Assembly (NCBI RefSeq): GCF_017377855.1
Contig: NZ_JAFREP010000007.1
Span: 248,001-312,000, forward strand
Direction: 5' to 3'
Source: Acanthopleuribacter pedis
Lineage (GTDB): Bacteria; Acidobacteriota; Holophagae; Acanthopleuribacterales; Acanthopleuribacteraceae
DNA: 64,000 bases
Of the stretch, positions 51,407 to 64,000 are shown piece by piece (position 1 is the stretch's first letter; each line of letters starts with the position of its first letter). Below the pieces are notes generated by a model, which saw nothing but the letters and a program-made list of their open reading frames with translations, had not been told where the DNA came from and did not search any database. Position numbers and translations under genes: made by a program.

Positions 51407-52327
51407 ATGTTTCAGTTGAACTCCATGGTAAGTAACTTTTTGGTACTTGAAGAAATCGGTGACGGCGGCATGGGGGTCGTCTACCGCGCACGCGATACCC
51501 GCGAAGATCGGATTGTCGCCCTAAAATGCTTCAAACCCTTTTTTGATATCGACGATACCGGTCGACAACGCTTTTTCCTGGAAGCCAAGGCCACCGGCCA
51601 AATCGACCATCCCCACATCTGTTCGATCCACACCATCAACGAAACCAACGACGGCCAGATGTTTATGGTCATGCCGTACTATTCCGGCGGCAACCTCAAA
51701 GACAAAATGATCAAAGGTCGCTTGCCGCTGTCTGAAATCATGAAAATTGCCCGTGAAATGGCGCTCGGCCTTCTCTTCGCCCACGAGCGCCAAATCATTC
51801 ATCGCGACATAAAGCCTGGCAATATTATGTTTGACGGCGAGGGTGTGGTGAAAATTGTGGATTTTGGTATCGCCAAATTACTCGACCATCCGCCCTTGAC
51901 CAATCCCGGCACCGTGCTTGGTACCATGGCCTACATGCCGCCCGAGCAGGCCGAGGGCGAACCGGTCAACCACCAAGCCGATATTTGGTCCTTCGGTGTG
52001 GTGCTTTACGAATTACTCAGCGGCAAGCAGCCGTTTGAAGGCAAAACCGAGCAACAAATTTACGAAGCAATCCTGATGGAGACCCCGGTTCCTTGTTTTC
52101 GCCTTAACGAAGAAGTACCCAAGGCTCTCTCCGACATCGTCGACCGTGCCTTGGCCAAGTCCCTGGAGGACCGCTATCAAAGCTTCTCCGATGTCATCGC
52201 CGATTTGGACAATTACCGCAACGGCTTGCCGCTTGCCGGGCAACCCGCGGCTGCTACCCCACCCGGAAAAACACGGTCCGGCTGGTTTTCGGCGCTTAAA
52301 CCAAAGAAGCGCGATAACTCGCGGTGA
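51407..52327 (+). CDS. Ser/Thr protein kinase whose tail is encoded by a repeat
   Basis: 306 residues, a Hanks-type kinase domain: Gly loop GDGGMGVVYRA, VALK lysine, HRDIKPGN catalytic loop (about 135), DFGIAK, and PPEQAEGE. No membrane anchor or sensor domain. Just after the kinase domain and a short Pro/Ala linker, the last residues LKPKKRDNSR and the stop codon lie inside repeat family 2 copy C, so the original C-terminus may have been cut off by the insertion. Start ATG 51407 is my choice; ATG 51425 is also possible. A hairpin and TATAAT near 51267-51285 may be its promoter. Convergent with the hybrid kinase. Confidence 0.85.
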   Translation: MFQLNSMVSNFLVLEEIGDGGMGVVYRARDTREDRIVALKCFKPFFDIDDTGRQRFFLEAKATGQIDHPHICSIHTINETNDGQMFMVMPYYSGGNLKDKMIKGRLPLSEIMKIAREMALGLLFAHERQIIHRDIKPGNIMFDGEGVVKIVDFGIAKLLDHPPLTNPGTVLGTMAYMPPEQAEGEPVNHQADIWSFGVVLYELLSGKQPFEGKTEQQIYEAILMETPVPCFRLNEEVPKALSDIVDRALAKSLEDRYQSFSDVIADLDNYRNGLPLAGQPAAATPPGKTRSGWFSALKPKKRDNSR

Positions 52328-52474
52328 TTTTTGCTAAACCTCTGGGCTACAACGGCCTGTGAAAATGCTCACCGCACCCGGTGGGTACGGTCGGGCGCGA
52401 CCCCGGCTCGCTTATTCAAACCATTTCGCTCCAGATCTTTAGCAAAAATCCCTCGCTTCAGCGTCTCTTAGGTT
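52299..52474. repeat. palindromic repeat family 2, copy C
   Basis: 176 bp with ends AACCAAAGAAGCGCG and GCGTCTCTTAGGTT. The left arm carries the kinase stop codon (TGA 52325-52327). Sits between two convergent genes. Confidence 0.85.
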
Positions 52475-52511
52475 AAACCCAAGAAACGCAATCCTTAGCT
52501 TTCTCTCGGCG

Positions 52512-56585
<4,074 letters not shown>

Positions 56586-57381
56586 GAGTTCGGTAAAACG
56601 CGTCTGGTTCAACGCGGCGGCTCCGCGCCCCAATCAACCGGGTACGCATGGGGTCATGGTGAGATTCAAAGTGTTGTGAACCGAAACCACCGAGGCGGTG
56701 TGAGCGTGGTTCCTGTGTCATCTGAGTGAAGCGGATGGGCGCTTCCCATCAAGCGGCGAGAAAGCGTCAAGGACAAACCTGGGTTCCTCGTGATCGAAAG
56801 TGCCGAGGCGGTGTTGTGTCCGAGGTCGGTCATTAAACCTTACGGGTGAAGGTGACAAATCAATGAATTTTAGCATTGATCGTTCGGTGTCTTGGTCATG
56901 TGTCGAGGTTGTTTCGCGATACCAAACCACGCGTGGTTCGCGAGCTTTCGCCCCATCGCCGGGGTCAGATCAGTGAGTCAAGTACTCTGCCAGGAGCCCT
57001 TTGTCGGAAAATTACCTCTCTAGCCCGCATTTCTCACAAGGCTTTCTGCTTCTCGCGACGAATCCTCGTGAGAAATGCGGGCTAGGGTGAAACAAACTGA
57101 AGGTACTGTATTTGACATGCCTAAGCACCAATAACCCTTGGTCCCGCATTCGTAAAACCTCTTGAGTTATCCGTGTTTGTTTTAATGAGTGGTCAAAATT
57201 AGCTTGAGTCTTGTATGCTAGGTCGTCTGGTTTGTTACAAGATGCTCCAAAAAAAAATTAGGTTGCTATTCCGCATGGTCGATAGGAGTTTTTAGAATTT
57301 TTATTTAAAGACAAATGGATCATGGATAAATCATTAGCGATTAATTTTTCTTTTTGAATTTACGAAGGAGGTGAATTGTTT
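56586..57381. other. 796-bp intergenic region
   Basis: Holds repeat family 1 copy 4 (57021-57084) and an AT-rich stretch at 57100-57370 before the small gene. Two similar 15-bp stretches (ccgaggcggtgt near 56690 and 56800) are of unclear meaning. No other gene seen. Confidence 0.45.
57021..57084. repeat. palindromic repeat family 1, copy 4 (short)
   Basis: 64 bp: TAGCCCGCATTTCTCACAAG ... CTCGTGAGAAATGCGGGCTA with only gctttctgcttctcgcgacg between. The central part of the longer copies is missing. Confidence 0.85.
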
Positions 57382-57621
57382 ATGGAGGATAAGATTCTCG
57401 AGTTAATGGCCCAGATCGGTGGCTTCTTTCCCGGTACCTTGACCGAATGTTGTGACGCGCTCGCGCGTGCTTTCGACACCGATCAAGCACCTGTTGAAGC
57501 TGAGCTAACGCGCTTGGTGGATAAAGGCGCCATTCGTGTTGACGCCGTCGGGGTCCGTCTTGATGAGGATCACAACCCACAACTCAAACGGTTCCGCAAA
57601 GTGAAAAAACACCGAGGTTAA
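57382..57621 (+). CDS. small protein with perfect ribosome binding site, winged-helix-like
   Basis: 79 residues. The sequence AAGGAGGTGA, fully complementary to the 16S 3' end, lies just upstream; either ATG 57382 or TTG 57376 may start. The amphipathic pattern ILELMAQIGG...ALARAFDTDQAPVEAELTRLVDKGAIRVD resembles a winged helix-turn-helix with a basic tail (KRFRKVKKHRG). No family recognised; a small DNA-binding or ribosome-associated protein are both possible. The following gap to 57785 has no gene. Confidence 0.6.
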   Translation: MEDKILELMAQIGGFFPGTLTECCDALARAFDTDQAPVEAELTRLVDKGAIRVDAVGVRLDEDHNPQLKRFRKVKKHRG

Positions 57622-57784
57622 CGCCTTGGACACCGAGGCAAATCCTCGTCCATCGAGGGTTCCTCGATACCTTGCAAGCGGGCGTGTTGCCGCTTGAGCG
57701 GGTAAACCCCCGACACGCCGTGTCTTGTCTCTTTTTTCCGCGCCGGCTTGGCGCGGTTTCAGCTCACCCTTTATCGATCGGTCC

Positions 57785-57815
57785 AAAAAAAAGCGGCCGG
57801 ATCAACCGACCGCTT
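57785..57815 (-). terminator. terminator of the DUF3857 operon
   Basis: Minus strand: aagcggtcgg (57815-57806) / ccggccgctt (57800-57791) with one U-G, then eight T. Confidence 0.75.
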
Positions 57816-57842
57816 CTTTGGCGGAACTTTTTGTGATGCCTG

Positions 57843-59774
57843 CTAATTTGCGCTAGGAACCTCTTGGAACAGCGTGTCCGTCAGGTAAAACGCGTTGTAG
57901 TTTTCGCGGTAGCCTTCCCAGTAGTCGATCCCGGCTTGGAGATCGGACTTGGGAAAGAGGCGTTTTTTGCCCGCGCGATGGTATTCCACCTTGAGGGTTT
58001 TGCCTCCGCTTGCCTTCCACGCAAAACGCCGCGTGTCGTCCGACCATTCCGTTGCCTCGGCGCCCGGTGCCATTGGCCGGACCGTGCTCAGCGACATCAC
58101 CCACGAGGTTGCAACTTGTGGCGCGATGCGAATCGCCTGCTGGCGTTCCTTGCCACGATCTTCAATTTGCAAACGGGTGTGCGGCACAATGGTGCCCGGC
58201 AAACGGAAACCGTGTACATCGTGACGCAGGAAACTCGGCCACATGACCTGACAGGTAACTTGGATTTCACCGGGTTCTCCCGGCGCGACATGGTTAATGG
58301 TCAAGACGGCGGTTCCTGGAATGTCCAAGCCGCGGCGCACCAACCATTCGACATCTTCCGGGTCGCGATTGTCGGGGAGCATGCGCAAGCCGAGCGCGTT
58401 GCCTCGGCTCGAGATGATCAAACTGCCGCCGAGGGTGTGATGTTGGTCGAGGCGCCCGAAAACCTGAACCTTGATTGCTCTTTTTTCCAAGGCCTTCTCG
58501 GGGATTTCGATCCAGGCACCACCTTCCTTGTTGCAAAGGAAAACCTGGCGACCGCGGTAATCGGCGGGCAGGTAACCCAACGGGGTGCCCTTGGATGTGG
58601 GATCGACCAGCAGCATCAGTTGGTTGTCCACCATCACTTCCGCGGCGAGACCCAGGCTTTGCTTCAGTGGGACGGCCGCGATCACGTGGTTAAAGGCGAA
58701 GGGCGATACCGGTTTGGTTTCGTCCGGGTAGTAATCGCGGATGATCGTGGCCAATGCCGGGTAAACCGCGATTTTTTGTTTGGTGGCCTCAAAACCAAGG
58801 CAGGCAACCATGTCTTTACAATCGCCGTATTTGCGGCGCTGCACATCACCACCCGAGGCGGGAACCCAGCCGCGACCCGGTGTCAGGTAACGCTGTCGGT
58901 AACTAATGTCCTTCTGTTGGCGCTCAAAAATGCCCGCCAGTTGGGTGATGTTGTCGATGGCTTCGCCGCCCTCTTGGAAGGATGCGGACTGGGCGAAGGT
59001 GCGGTAGTACCAACTGCCCAAGCTGGACCAAGTGTCGAAGGTGACATCAAACTCGGTGCCCTGTCTGTGGTTGATAATCAGGTAAGGGAAAAAGTAACCG
59101 CTGTCGGCCGTCATCCACTCACGTTGGATTTCAGGCAAATGCTTGGCAACCAAACGCGTGCCTTCTTGCTGATAGGTCAATTGCCAGCTATCAAAATTGA
59201 CGGGTTGTAGTTGGGCACCGGTCAGGCGCACATCAATGACGCGTTTGGCGATGGGGAAATTGCTGAGCATGAATACCAAATCTTGGTTGAACACCTCAGT
59301 TCGTCGCTCTTTACTCTCGAACACGATGATCGAATTGCGGCCGACCTTTTCGAAGTAGGCGGCGGTGCTGGCATCGTGAGAAACCCGGTTAATTTGTGCC
59401 TGGCTGACGGTGAAAACGTTGGCTTTGTCGAGTTTGGTGATTTTGCCCCGGCTGTTTTGGTGCCAACCCTTCAGGCGTTTGACCTTGGTGGTGTTGGGGT
59501 CGCCGTCGATGACGAAGATGGATGCGAGGTCGACCCCGTGTTCGGTGATCACTTTTTGGACCACGCGGCGCTGAACGGTAATGCGCCCTTTGTTGTCCGG
59601 GCTAATGATGGTTTCGTCCAGCAGGCGCCACAAATCGGCTTTTTCCGGCGGGGCGACACCCTCTTTTTCGGCGAGCGCGGTTTTGGCCCAATCAGGCAGC
59701 CCGCTGCCGAGTTGGGCCCAAGCAGGTGGGGCAAAGAGCGTGATCAAACAGAGCAATGAAAAAAGGGAACGCAT
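57843..59774 (-). CDS. DUF3857 / transglutaminase-like secreted protein, catalytically complete
   Basis: 643 residues. Signal peptide (1-20) ending in AWA. The DUF3857 domain (about 60-250) is followed by a transglutaminase-like core (about 290-385) with the Cys in KYGDCKDM and the His in FNHVIAAV. A C-terminal beta domain is present. Substrate unknown; the family is common in Bacteroidetes and Acidobacteria and acts in the periplasm. GGAGG 6-7 nt before ATG. Start codon overlaps the upstream paralog's stop (TAATG), so translation is coupled. Confidence 0.87.
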   Translation of the reverse strand: MRSLFSLLCLITLFAPPAWAQLGSGLPDWAKTALAEKEGVAPPEKADLWRLLDETIISPDNKGRITVQRRVVQKVITEHGVDLASIFVIDGDPNTTKVKRLKGWHQNSRGKITKLDKANVFTVSQAQINRVSHDASTAAYFEKVGRNSIIVFESKERRTEVFNQDLVFMLSNFPIAKRVIDVRLTGAQLQPVNFDSWQLTYQQEGTRLVAKHLPEIQREWMTADSGYFFPYLIINHRQGTEFDVTFDTWSSLGSWYYRTFAQSASFQEGGEAIDNITQLAGIFERQQKDISYRQRYLTPGRGWVPASGGDVQRRKYGDCKDMVACLGFEATKQKIAVYPALATIIRDYYPDETKPVSPFAFNHVIAAVPLKQSLGLAAEVMVDNQLMLLVDPTSKGTPLGYLPADYRGRQVFLCNKEGGAWIEIPEKALEKRAIKVQVFGRLDQHHTLGGSLIISSRGNALGLRMLPDNRDPEDVEWLVRRGLDIPGTAVLTINHVAPGEPGEIQVTCQVMWPSFLRHDVHGFRLPGTIVPHTRLQIEDRGKERQQAIRIAPQVATSWVMSLSTVRPMAPGAEATEWSDDTRRFAWKASGGKTLKVEYHRAGKKRLFPKSDLQAGIDYWEGYRENYNAFYLTDTLFQEVPSAN

Positions 59775-61783
59775 TAAGCACCTCCTTGGGATACGGCGAT
59801 TTGTTGGGCTTCGACTTCCTCAATCCAGGCGAGAAAAACCCGCAGCGAAGGTTCGGCTTTGGCTTCCAACATGTGGTTGTTGAGGGTAATGGCGCGTTGG
59901 ATGGTGATGGTTTGGCCTTCCTGTAGCGCAACGAACTTCACCGTGCCCACGCTGTTGGCTTTTTGCCAGCTTGGCTCGCCTTTTAACTTCCAACCTTGCG
60001 GCACCTGCAAACGCATGGTGTCGACTTGGTAAAACGGGCGGTTGAGGAAGATCGGCTGGGTGCGATCACTCGGCCACATGGGCGGGGAGTACATGTCGAT
60101 CATGCTGCCGGGGAAGGGGTTGACCGAAAGCCATTGGCTGTCACCGCTTAAGTCCATGCTTGCTTCGACGGAAACCACGCAGATGTCTTTGATATCGCGA
60201 TCACCTTGGGTGGTGACTTTTTCGACCAGGTAGTCGTCGCCAAAGCGGCGTTGCCAGCGTTCCGCCAGCATCGCGTCGCGTTCCTGGTCGGTCAGGCTAT
60301 AGATGGACTCGGTCATCTCGGCGTTAAAAGCACCGCTGCCGGATTGCTCCATGGCCACTGAGAAGGTGCCGTCCTTACCCAGGGTGGCTTGGTAGTTGGT
60401 TTGACATTGGTTGATCGCGGCGCCGTAGTGGAGCGTTGCCCCGTAGCTGATCGCCCATTTGTTGTCGGGGTCGATGACTAGGGCGGGCAGGCCCTGGTAA
60501 TAGCTCGGCAGGTGGCCGGATGCGAACTGGGGTGTCCATGGGCAAAACATGGCTTGTTGTTCCCCGTTAACAACCAACACAAGGGGCCGCCAGCTAATGG
60601 CGAAGGGATTGTTCTCTCCGGCGCGGAAGGGGGGGTCGTTGTGATTGGTGGTTAGCAGCAGTTGGTGCTGAATGCCTAAATCGCGAAGGGTCTTGACGTA
60701 AATGCGTGTCATTTCACTCGGGTTGGCCCAGCCGTCGCGGAAACAATCTTCCAATTTGGGTGCCTTGCGTTCTTTCTGCATGCGGAAGGCCGCGAGTTGG
60801 TCCGCTTTGAGCAAGTAGGTGACACTGAGGCGACGGTGAAGGGCGTCAAGCGCAAAACGGGCGGCGCCAAGAGGGTTTTGGGCGGGGTCAAGCTTGGGGT
60901 CCGCGCCGAGTCGGCCTTTGAGATCTTTTAAAAATTTGCGGTACTCGCCGCCCATGGAAAAGGCGTTGTAGTCGGGTTTGATGTAATCACGGACGAAGGA
61001 TTTCCAAAAGGTATCGGTGTCCTTGCCCATGTTGGGGATGGTGCGGAAAATCAGGAAGTAGGGGATTTGGGTATCAAAGTAGTTGTTGCTGTAGGGATAG
61101 GCCTTGCGCGGCGGCACATTCTCGTATACCAGCGTTTTTTCCGAGCCGCGGTACTTGGTCTTGGTGAATTTGATCGGGGGGTTGACGTTACTCCACAGGC
61201 TGCGGGTGACCAGCCAATCATCTTGGCCTGCTTGAAGCTGCATGCGCTGGAAGTTGGGCAGATCCAACACCTTCTTGACACAGTAAAAAGGTTCGGGAAT
61301 GAGGTGACGGTTCACATAATTGTCGCCTTCAAGACCGCCTTTTCCGCTGATGGTCCATTCGATTTCGACGATGCAATCGTCGGTCAGGCCGGGTGGGATC
61401 AGAATTTTGGTTTTGACCTTTTCCGAGCGGGTACGGTAGGTCATGATGTCGACAAAGTCTTCTTTGCGATCAAATTCAGTGATGCTGCCGTTGCGGTCGA
61501 TGACGCGGCCGCGCACATTGCGCAGATATTCTTTTGGCGCGACGAACTCCGCCGCGGCCTTGCCGTGTTCGCTGAGAATGCGAATCAAGCGGTAGTGGGT
61601 GACATTGATGTCGGTAAATTTTACGTAGTAGTCCAAATAGGCGGCATCGCGGATACCGAGCTCGGGGTTGTCGACAACCTCCCAAGCACGTTCCGGGATG
61701 GCTTCGCCGTAAGAAGGTGGTTTAGCGAGCGTGGTAAAACTGACGAAAGCAAAACACCATAAAATGCATATGAAGCGATTCAC
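59774..61783 (-). CDS. DUF3857 paralog with lost transglutaminase catalytic residues
   Basis: 669 residues. Same architecture as the downstream protein: signal peptide (about 1-20), DUF3857 domain (about 50-250), helical core (about 310-400) and C-terminal beta domain. Where the partner has GDCKD it reads DGWANPSEM, and where the partner has NHV it reads SWRPLVLV, so the Cys-His pair is gone; the protein is probably a non-enzymatic partner or ligand binder. First gene of the pair. Confidence 0.82.
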   Translation of the reverse strand: MNRFICILWCFAFVSFTTLAKPPSYGEAIPERAWEVVDNPELGIRDAAYLDYYVKFTDINVTHYRLIRILSEHGKAAAEFVAPKEYLRNVRGRVIDRNGSITEFDRKEDFVDIMTYRTRSEKVKTKILIPPGLTDDCIVEIEWTISGKGGLEGDNYVNRHLIPEPFYCVKKVLDLPNFQRMQLQAGQDDWLVTRSLWSNVNPPIKFTKTKYRGSEKTLVYENVPPRKAYPYSNNYFDTQIPYFLIFRTIPNMGKDTDTFWKSFVRDYIKPDYNAFSMGGEYRKFLKDLKGRLGADPKLDPAQNPLGAARFALDALHRRLSVTYLLKADQLAAFRMQKERKAPKLEDCFRDGWANPSEMTRIYVKTLRDLGIQHQLLLTTNHNDPPFRAGENNPFAISWRPLVLVVNGEQQAMFCPWTPQFASGHLPSYYQGLPALVIDPDNKWAISYGATLHYGAAINQCQTNYQATLGKDGTFSVAMEQSGSGAFNAEMTESIYSLTDQERDAMLAERWQRRFGDDYLVEKVTTQGDRDIKDICVVSVEASMDLSGDSQWLSVNPFPGSMIDMYSPPMWPSDRTQPIFLNRPFYQVDTMRLQVPQGWKLKGEPSWQKANSVGTVKFVALQEGQTITIQRAITLNNHMLEAKAEPSLRVFLAWIEEVEAQQIAVSQGGA

Positions 61784-62250
61784 ACGATTCTCCTAATTGG
61801 GTGGTGATCAGGCACATAAAGCGGGGATGCCTGTCGGTCTCAGGCGAGGGTGCTCATAAACATGCGGAACGACGCCTGAGGCCCGTTCGTTCGGCGAGCA
61901 TGGAAAAAGCGGCATTACATCCTTAAGCGAAAAATGTGGTGTAATCCGGTGATGAAAATTAAAAAAGTTGGCCGGCCTCCGCGCGTGGTAGGCCTCCTGA
62001 TGAACCGGATGTGGTGATATTCCCTTCGAGAAATAAGTTCCGGTGGTGATCAACAGTCACCAGGGCGGAATTTTACAGAAAAAAGGCCGGCCAAGAGCAA
62101 GAAAAATACTAGAGCGGTGGAAATGCAGCAAGTTTCTTTTGGAGGGTTATGATTTTAGGCGGGGAAAGAACGTTCGTGTTTTTGTTGTAGGCCGGTCTGG
62201 TTTTTACCAACCGCGGGGGCGAATCCCATTGTGTTACCCCGGCAAAAAAC
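61784..62250. other. intergenic region, 467 bp
   Basis: Contains the promoter side of the DUF3857 operon and the terminator side of the acyl-CoA synthetase. A 13-codon frame near 62148 with GGAGG is too short to support. Nothing else recognised. Confidence 0.4.
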
Positions 62251-62279
62251 GAACAGCCCCCTATCAAGGCGGGCTGTTC
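62244..62279 (-). terminator. terminator of the acyl-CoA synthetase gene
   Basis: Minus strand: gaacagccc (62279-62271) / gggctgttc (62259-62251), then GTTTTTT. Confidence 0.8.
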
Positions 62280-62315
62280 CATGAAGTTGATGAAACGGGT
62301 CTTCCGTCGTGCGGT

Positions 62316-64000
62316 TTAAGGCGTGAAACCCGCGCGCAACATGCGGCGCATCACCTTGCCCGACGCCGTGCGCGGTAGGCTGTTGACCACCCGCAACGCG
62401 CTGATTTTGAACAGTGGATTCAGTTTGGCGCGGATGGCTTTTTGCATGTCGCGCGCCAGGGTGTCGTGGTCCAGGCTTTCGGCGAGCACCGCGAATACTA
62501 CCAGCATGCTGGGGCCGCCGCCGCTAGGTGGTACGGCAATCGCCGCGGTTTCATTAACCCCCGGCAAACCGTTCAGCGTGCGTTCGATCTCGGCCGAACT
62601 CACCTTGATGCCGCCCAAGTTCATGGTGTCGTCGGCGCGGCCCAACGCGCGGTAATAACCGCCGCCGATGCGCTGCAACTGATCACCGTGGCGGCGCAGG
62701 ATTTCGCCCTTGGGACCCAACGGCGTGTCGCCGTAATACACCGCGAAGTGATCTTTATTGAGCAGCGACAGGGACAAGCCGATGGAAGGCGGTAGCAAAA
62801 AGACCTCGCCCGTGTCTTGGGGATGGTGTTCCTCGTCCAAAAGGATCAGGTCCAGGCCTAAGGCCGGGGTTGAGAAGGTCGCGGGTGAAGCGTTTTGCAC
62901 GCGGGTACCGGTGACGTAACCGCCGCCGATTTCCGTGCCGCCGCAATACTCGATGACCGGTTTGAAGTCGGCCGCGGCCATCAGCCAAAACATGTCGTCG
63001 ACGTTGGAACACTCGCCCGTGCTGCTGTAGGTTTGGATGCCGCTCCAATCCGCGTCGGCGACCGCGTCGCTTTGGCGCCAAGCTTTCACGATGCTGGGTA
63101 TCACCCCCAGCATCGTCACCCCGGCGCGTTCCACGAATTTGCAGAATTCGGCGCTGGTGGGTGCATCGCAGTAGAGGGCGATGGTGGCGCGGTTGAGCAG
63201 GCTTGCGAAGATCAGCCAGGGACCCATCATCCAACCCAGGTTTGTCGGCCAACAGACCACGTCGCCCGCGTGAATGTCGTGGTGCAACATGCCGTCTACC
63301 CCACATTTGATCGGGGTCAATTGGTTCCAGGGAATTGCCTTGGGATCGCCGGTTGTGCCGCTGGAAAACAGGATGTTGGCCGGGTCAAGTGCATCGCGGG
63401 CAACGGATGCAAAGTGTTCGTTGTCGCTGAGGAAGTTTTCCCATAGCAGGTCGCCCCCGCGCAACTCGGCTGGTTCCATTGGATCGGAAGTGCCTGGCAA
63501 GACCACGGCGGTCGGCGCTTCGGCGTCTTTGACCTTGGCATACATCGGCATGCGTTTGGTGCCCCGTGGGTTGACGTCGGTGGTGAAGATGCCCTTGGCG
63601 TTGCTGATGCGCAAACGGGTTGCAATTTCGGCCGGCGAGAAGCTGTCGGCGATGGAAACCACCACGCAACCCGCCTTGACGATACCCAGGTAAATCGCCA
63701 CCGATTCGGGTGTCATCGCCATGTTGACCGCAACCGCATCGCCGGGCTCAAAACCGGCGTCGACGAGGCCGTTGGCGACACGGCTCGCCAAGCGCTTGAG
63801 TTGGCTGACGGTCCATTGTTCACATTGGTTCGAACCGGCCCGTTGAAACACAATCGCCGGGCTGTCCGGCGCGGCTTGGAAGCAGCTGTCGGCAATGTTG
63901 AGGCGGCCGTTAGGGAACCAGTGAGGTTCGGCGACATTGCCCGCGGGATGCAAGACGGTGGAAAAGGGTTCGCGCCAAATAATGCCCAGATCGTCGATCA
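62316..64000 (-). CDS. AMP-forming acyl-CoA synthetase (acetate/butyrate-CoA ligase type), 5' end outside window
   Basis: The frame is open to the window end, so the N-terminus is missing; about 561 residues are visible. Activates a carboxylic acid to an acyl-AMP and then its CoA ester. P-loop ILFSSGTTGDPKAIPW, TGECSN and the YYRALGRADDTMNLGGIKVSSAEIE hinge block are present; the C-terminal catalytic Lys is in TASGKVMRR. Resembles AAE17/18-like and acetyl-CoA synthetase-like enzymes; substrate not determined. No neighbouring fatty-acid genes in the window. Confidence 0.88.
   Translation of the reverse strand, partial: IDDLGIIWREPFSTVLHPAGNVAEPHWFPNGRLNIADSCFQAAPDSPAIVFQRAGSNQCEQWTVSQLKRLASRVANGLVDAGFEPGDAVAVNMAMTPESVAIYLGIVKAGCVVVSIADSFSPAEIATRLRISNAKGIFTTDVNPRGTKRMPMYAKVKDAEAPTAVVLPGTSDPMEPAELRGGDLLWENFLSDNEHFASVARDALDPANILFSSGTTGDPKAIPWNQLTPIKCGVDGMLHHDIHAGDVVCWPTNLGWMMGPWLIFASLLNRATIALYCDAPTSAEFCKFVERAGVTMLGVIPSIVKAWRQSDAVADADWSGIQTYSSTGECSNVDDMFWLMAAADFKPVIEYCGGTEIGGGYVTGTRVQNASPATFSTPALGLDLILLDEEHHPQDTGEVFLLPPSIGLSLSLLNKDHFAVYYGDTPLGPKGEILRRHGDQLQRIGGGYYRALGRADDTMNLGGIKVSSAEIERTLNGLPGVNETAAIAVPPSGGGPSMLVVFAVLAESLDHDTLARDMQKAIRAKLNPLFKISALRVVNSLPRTASGKVMRRMLRAGFTP

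Noticed and set aside
57864-59210. 448-codon plus-strand frame over the DUF3857 gene
   Set aside because: The minus-strand frame has signal peptide, catalytic motifs and a coupled neighbour.
62148-62189. 13-codon frame with GGAGG in the gap before the synthetase
   Set aside because: Too short to support and not near a gene it could control.

Overview
The window is 64 kb of a moderately GC-rich genome from a Gram-negative bacterium. Signs of this are outer-membrane TonB-dependent receptors, a lipoprotein and HtrA/S41 periplasmic proteases. The mix of long eukaryotic-like Ser/Thr kinases, an Oar-like receptor with a carboxypeptidase-regulatory domain, tandem DUF3857/transglutaminase proteins, a two-component propeller hybrid kinase and a flotillin/NfeD cluster suggests Acidobacteriota, perhaps a Holophagae/Acanthopleuribacter-like lineage. 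That taxonomic guess is inference only. No phage, plasmid, CRISPR array or complete transposase gene was seen. The mobile-looking DNA consists of two families of short palindromic intergenic repeats.

Layout. 1-3.8 kb: membrane-quality cluster (NfeD protease, short NfeD, FloA flotillin, one unknown). 4.2-11.9 kb: FHA protein, lipoprotein, cytochrome P450, TonB receptor, GNAT, pentapeptide-repeat protein. 12-19.1 kb: a large PknK-like kinase/ATPase facing away from ileS. 19.3-20.4 kb: tRNA cluster Lys-Glu-Glu-Lys bracketed by family-1 repeat ends. 20.3-23.4 kb: patatin, zinc-ribbon and TPR proteins. 24.5-28.6 kb: a receiver protein with a huge acidic linker, a beta-barrel protein and a CheZ-like phosphatase. 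28.8-43.1 kb: S41 protease, methyltransferase, FemAB-like GNAT, DUF2797, Oar-like receptor, an inactive-looking peptidase-MA-like protein, an anchored unknown and HtrA. 43.6-47.5 kb: formimidoyltransferase and a PDZ/GAF/PP2C phosphatase. 47.5-51.2 kb: aspartokinase divergent from metX. 51.4-56.6 kb: Ser/Thr kinase and hybrid sensor kinase. 57.4-64 kb: a small unknown, two DUF3857 proteins and an acyl-CoA synthetase running off the window.

The most unusual locus is the metX leader (about 49.4-50.0 kb). It contains a sigma70-like promoter, a SAM-I riboswitch with its own terminator, three successive hairpins (two with the same C-rich loop), and a 41-codon reading frame with an ideal ribosome binding site. 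That frame ends in a cysteine-rich tail (CHECCCL) and overlaps the metX start codon. It looks like a layered SAM plus cysteine control of O-acetylhomoserine synthesis, or alternatively a small modified-peptide precursor.

The second theme is palindromic repeats whose terminal TAG/TAA supplies the stop codon of the adjacent gene, at three genes for family 1. A third gene-altering case is a family-2 repeat that encodes the last residues and stop of a Ser/Thr kinase.
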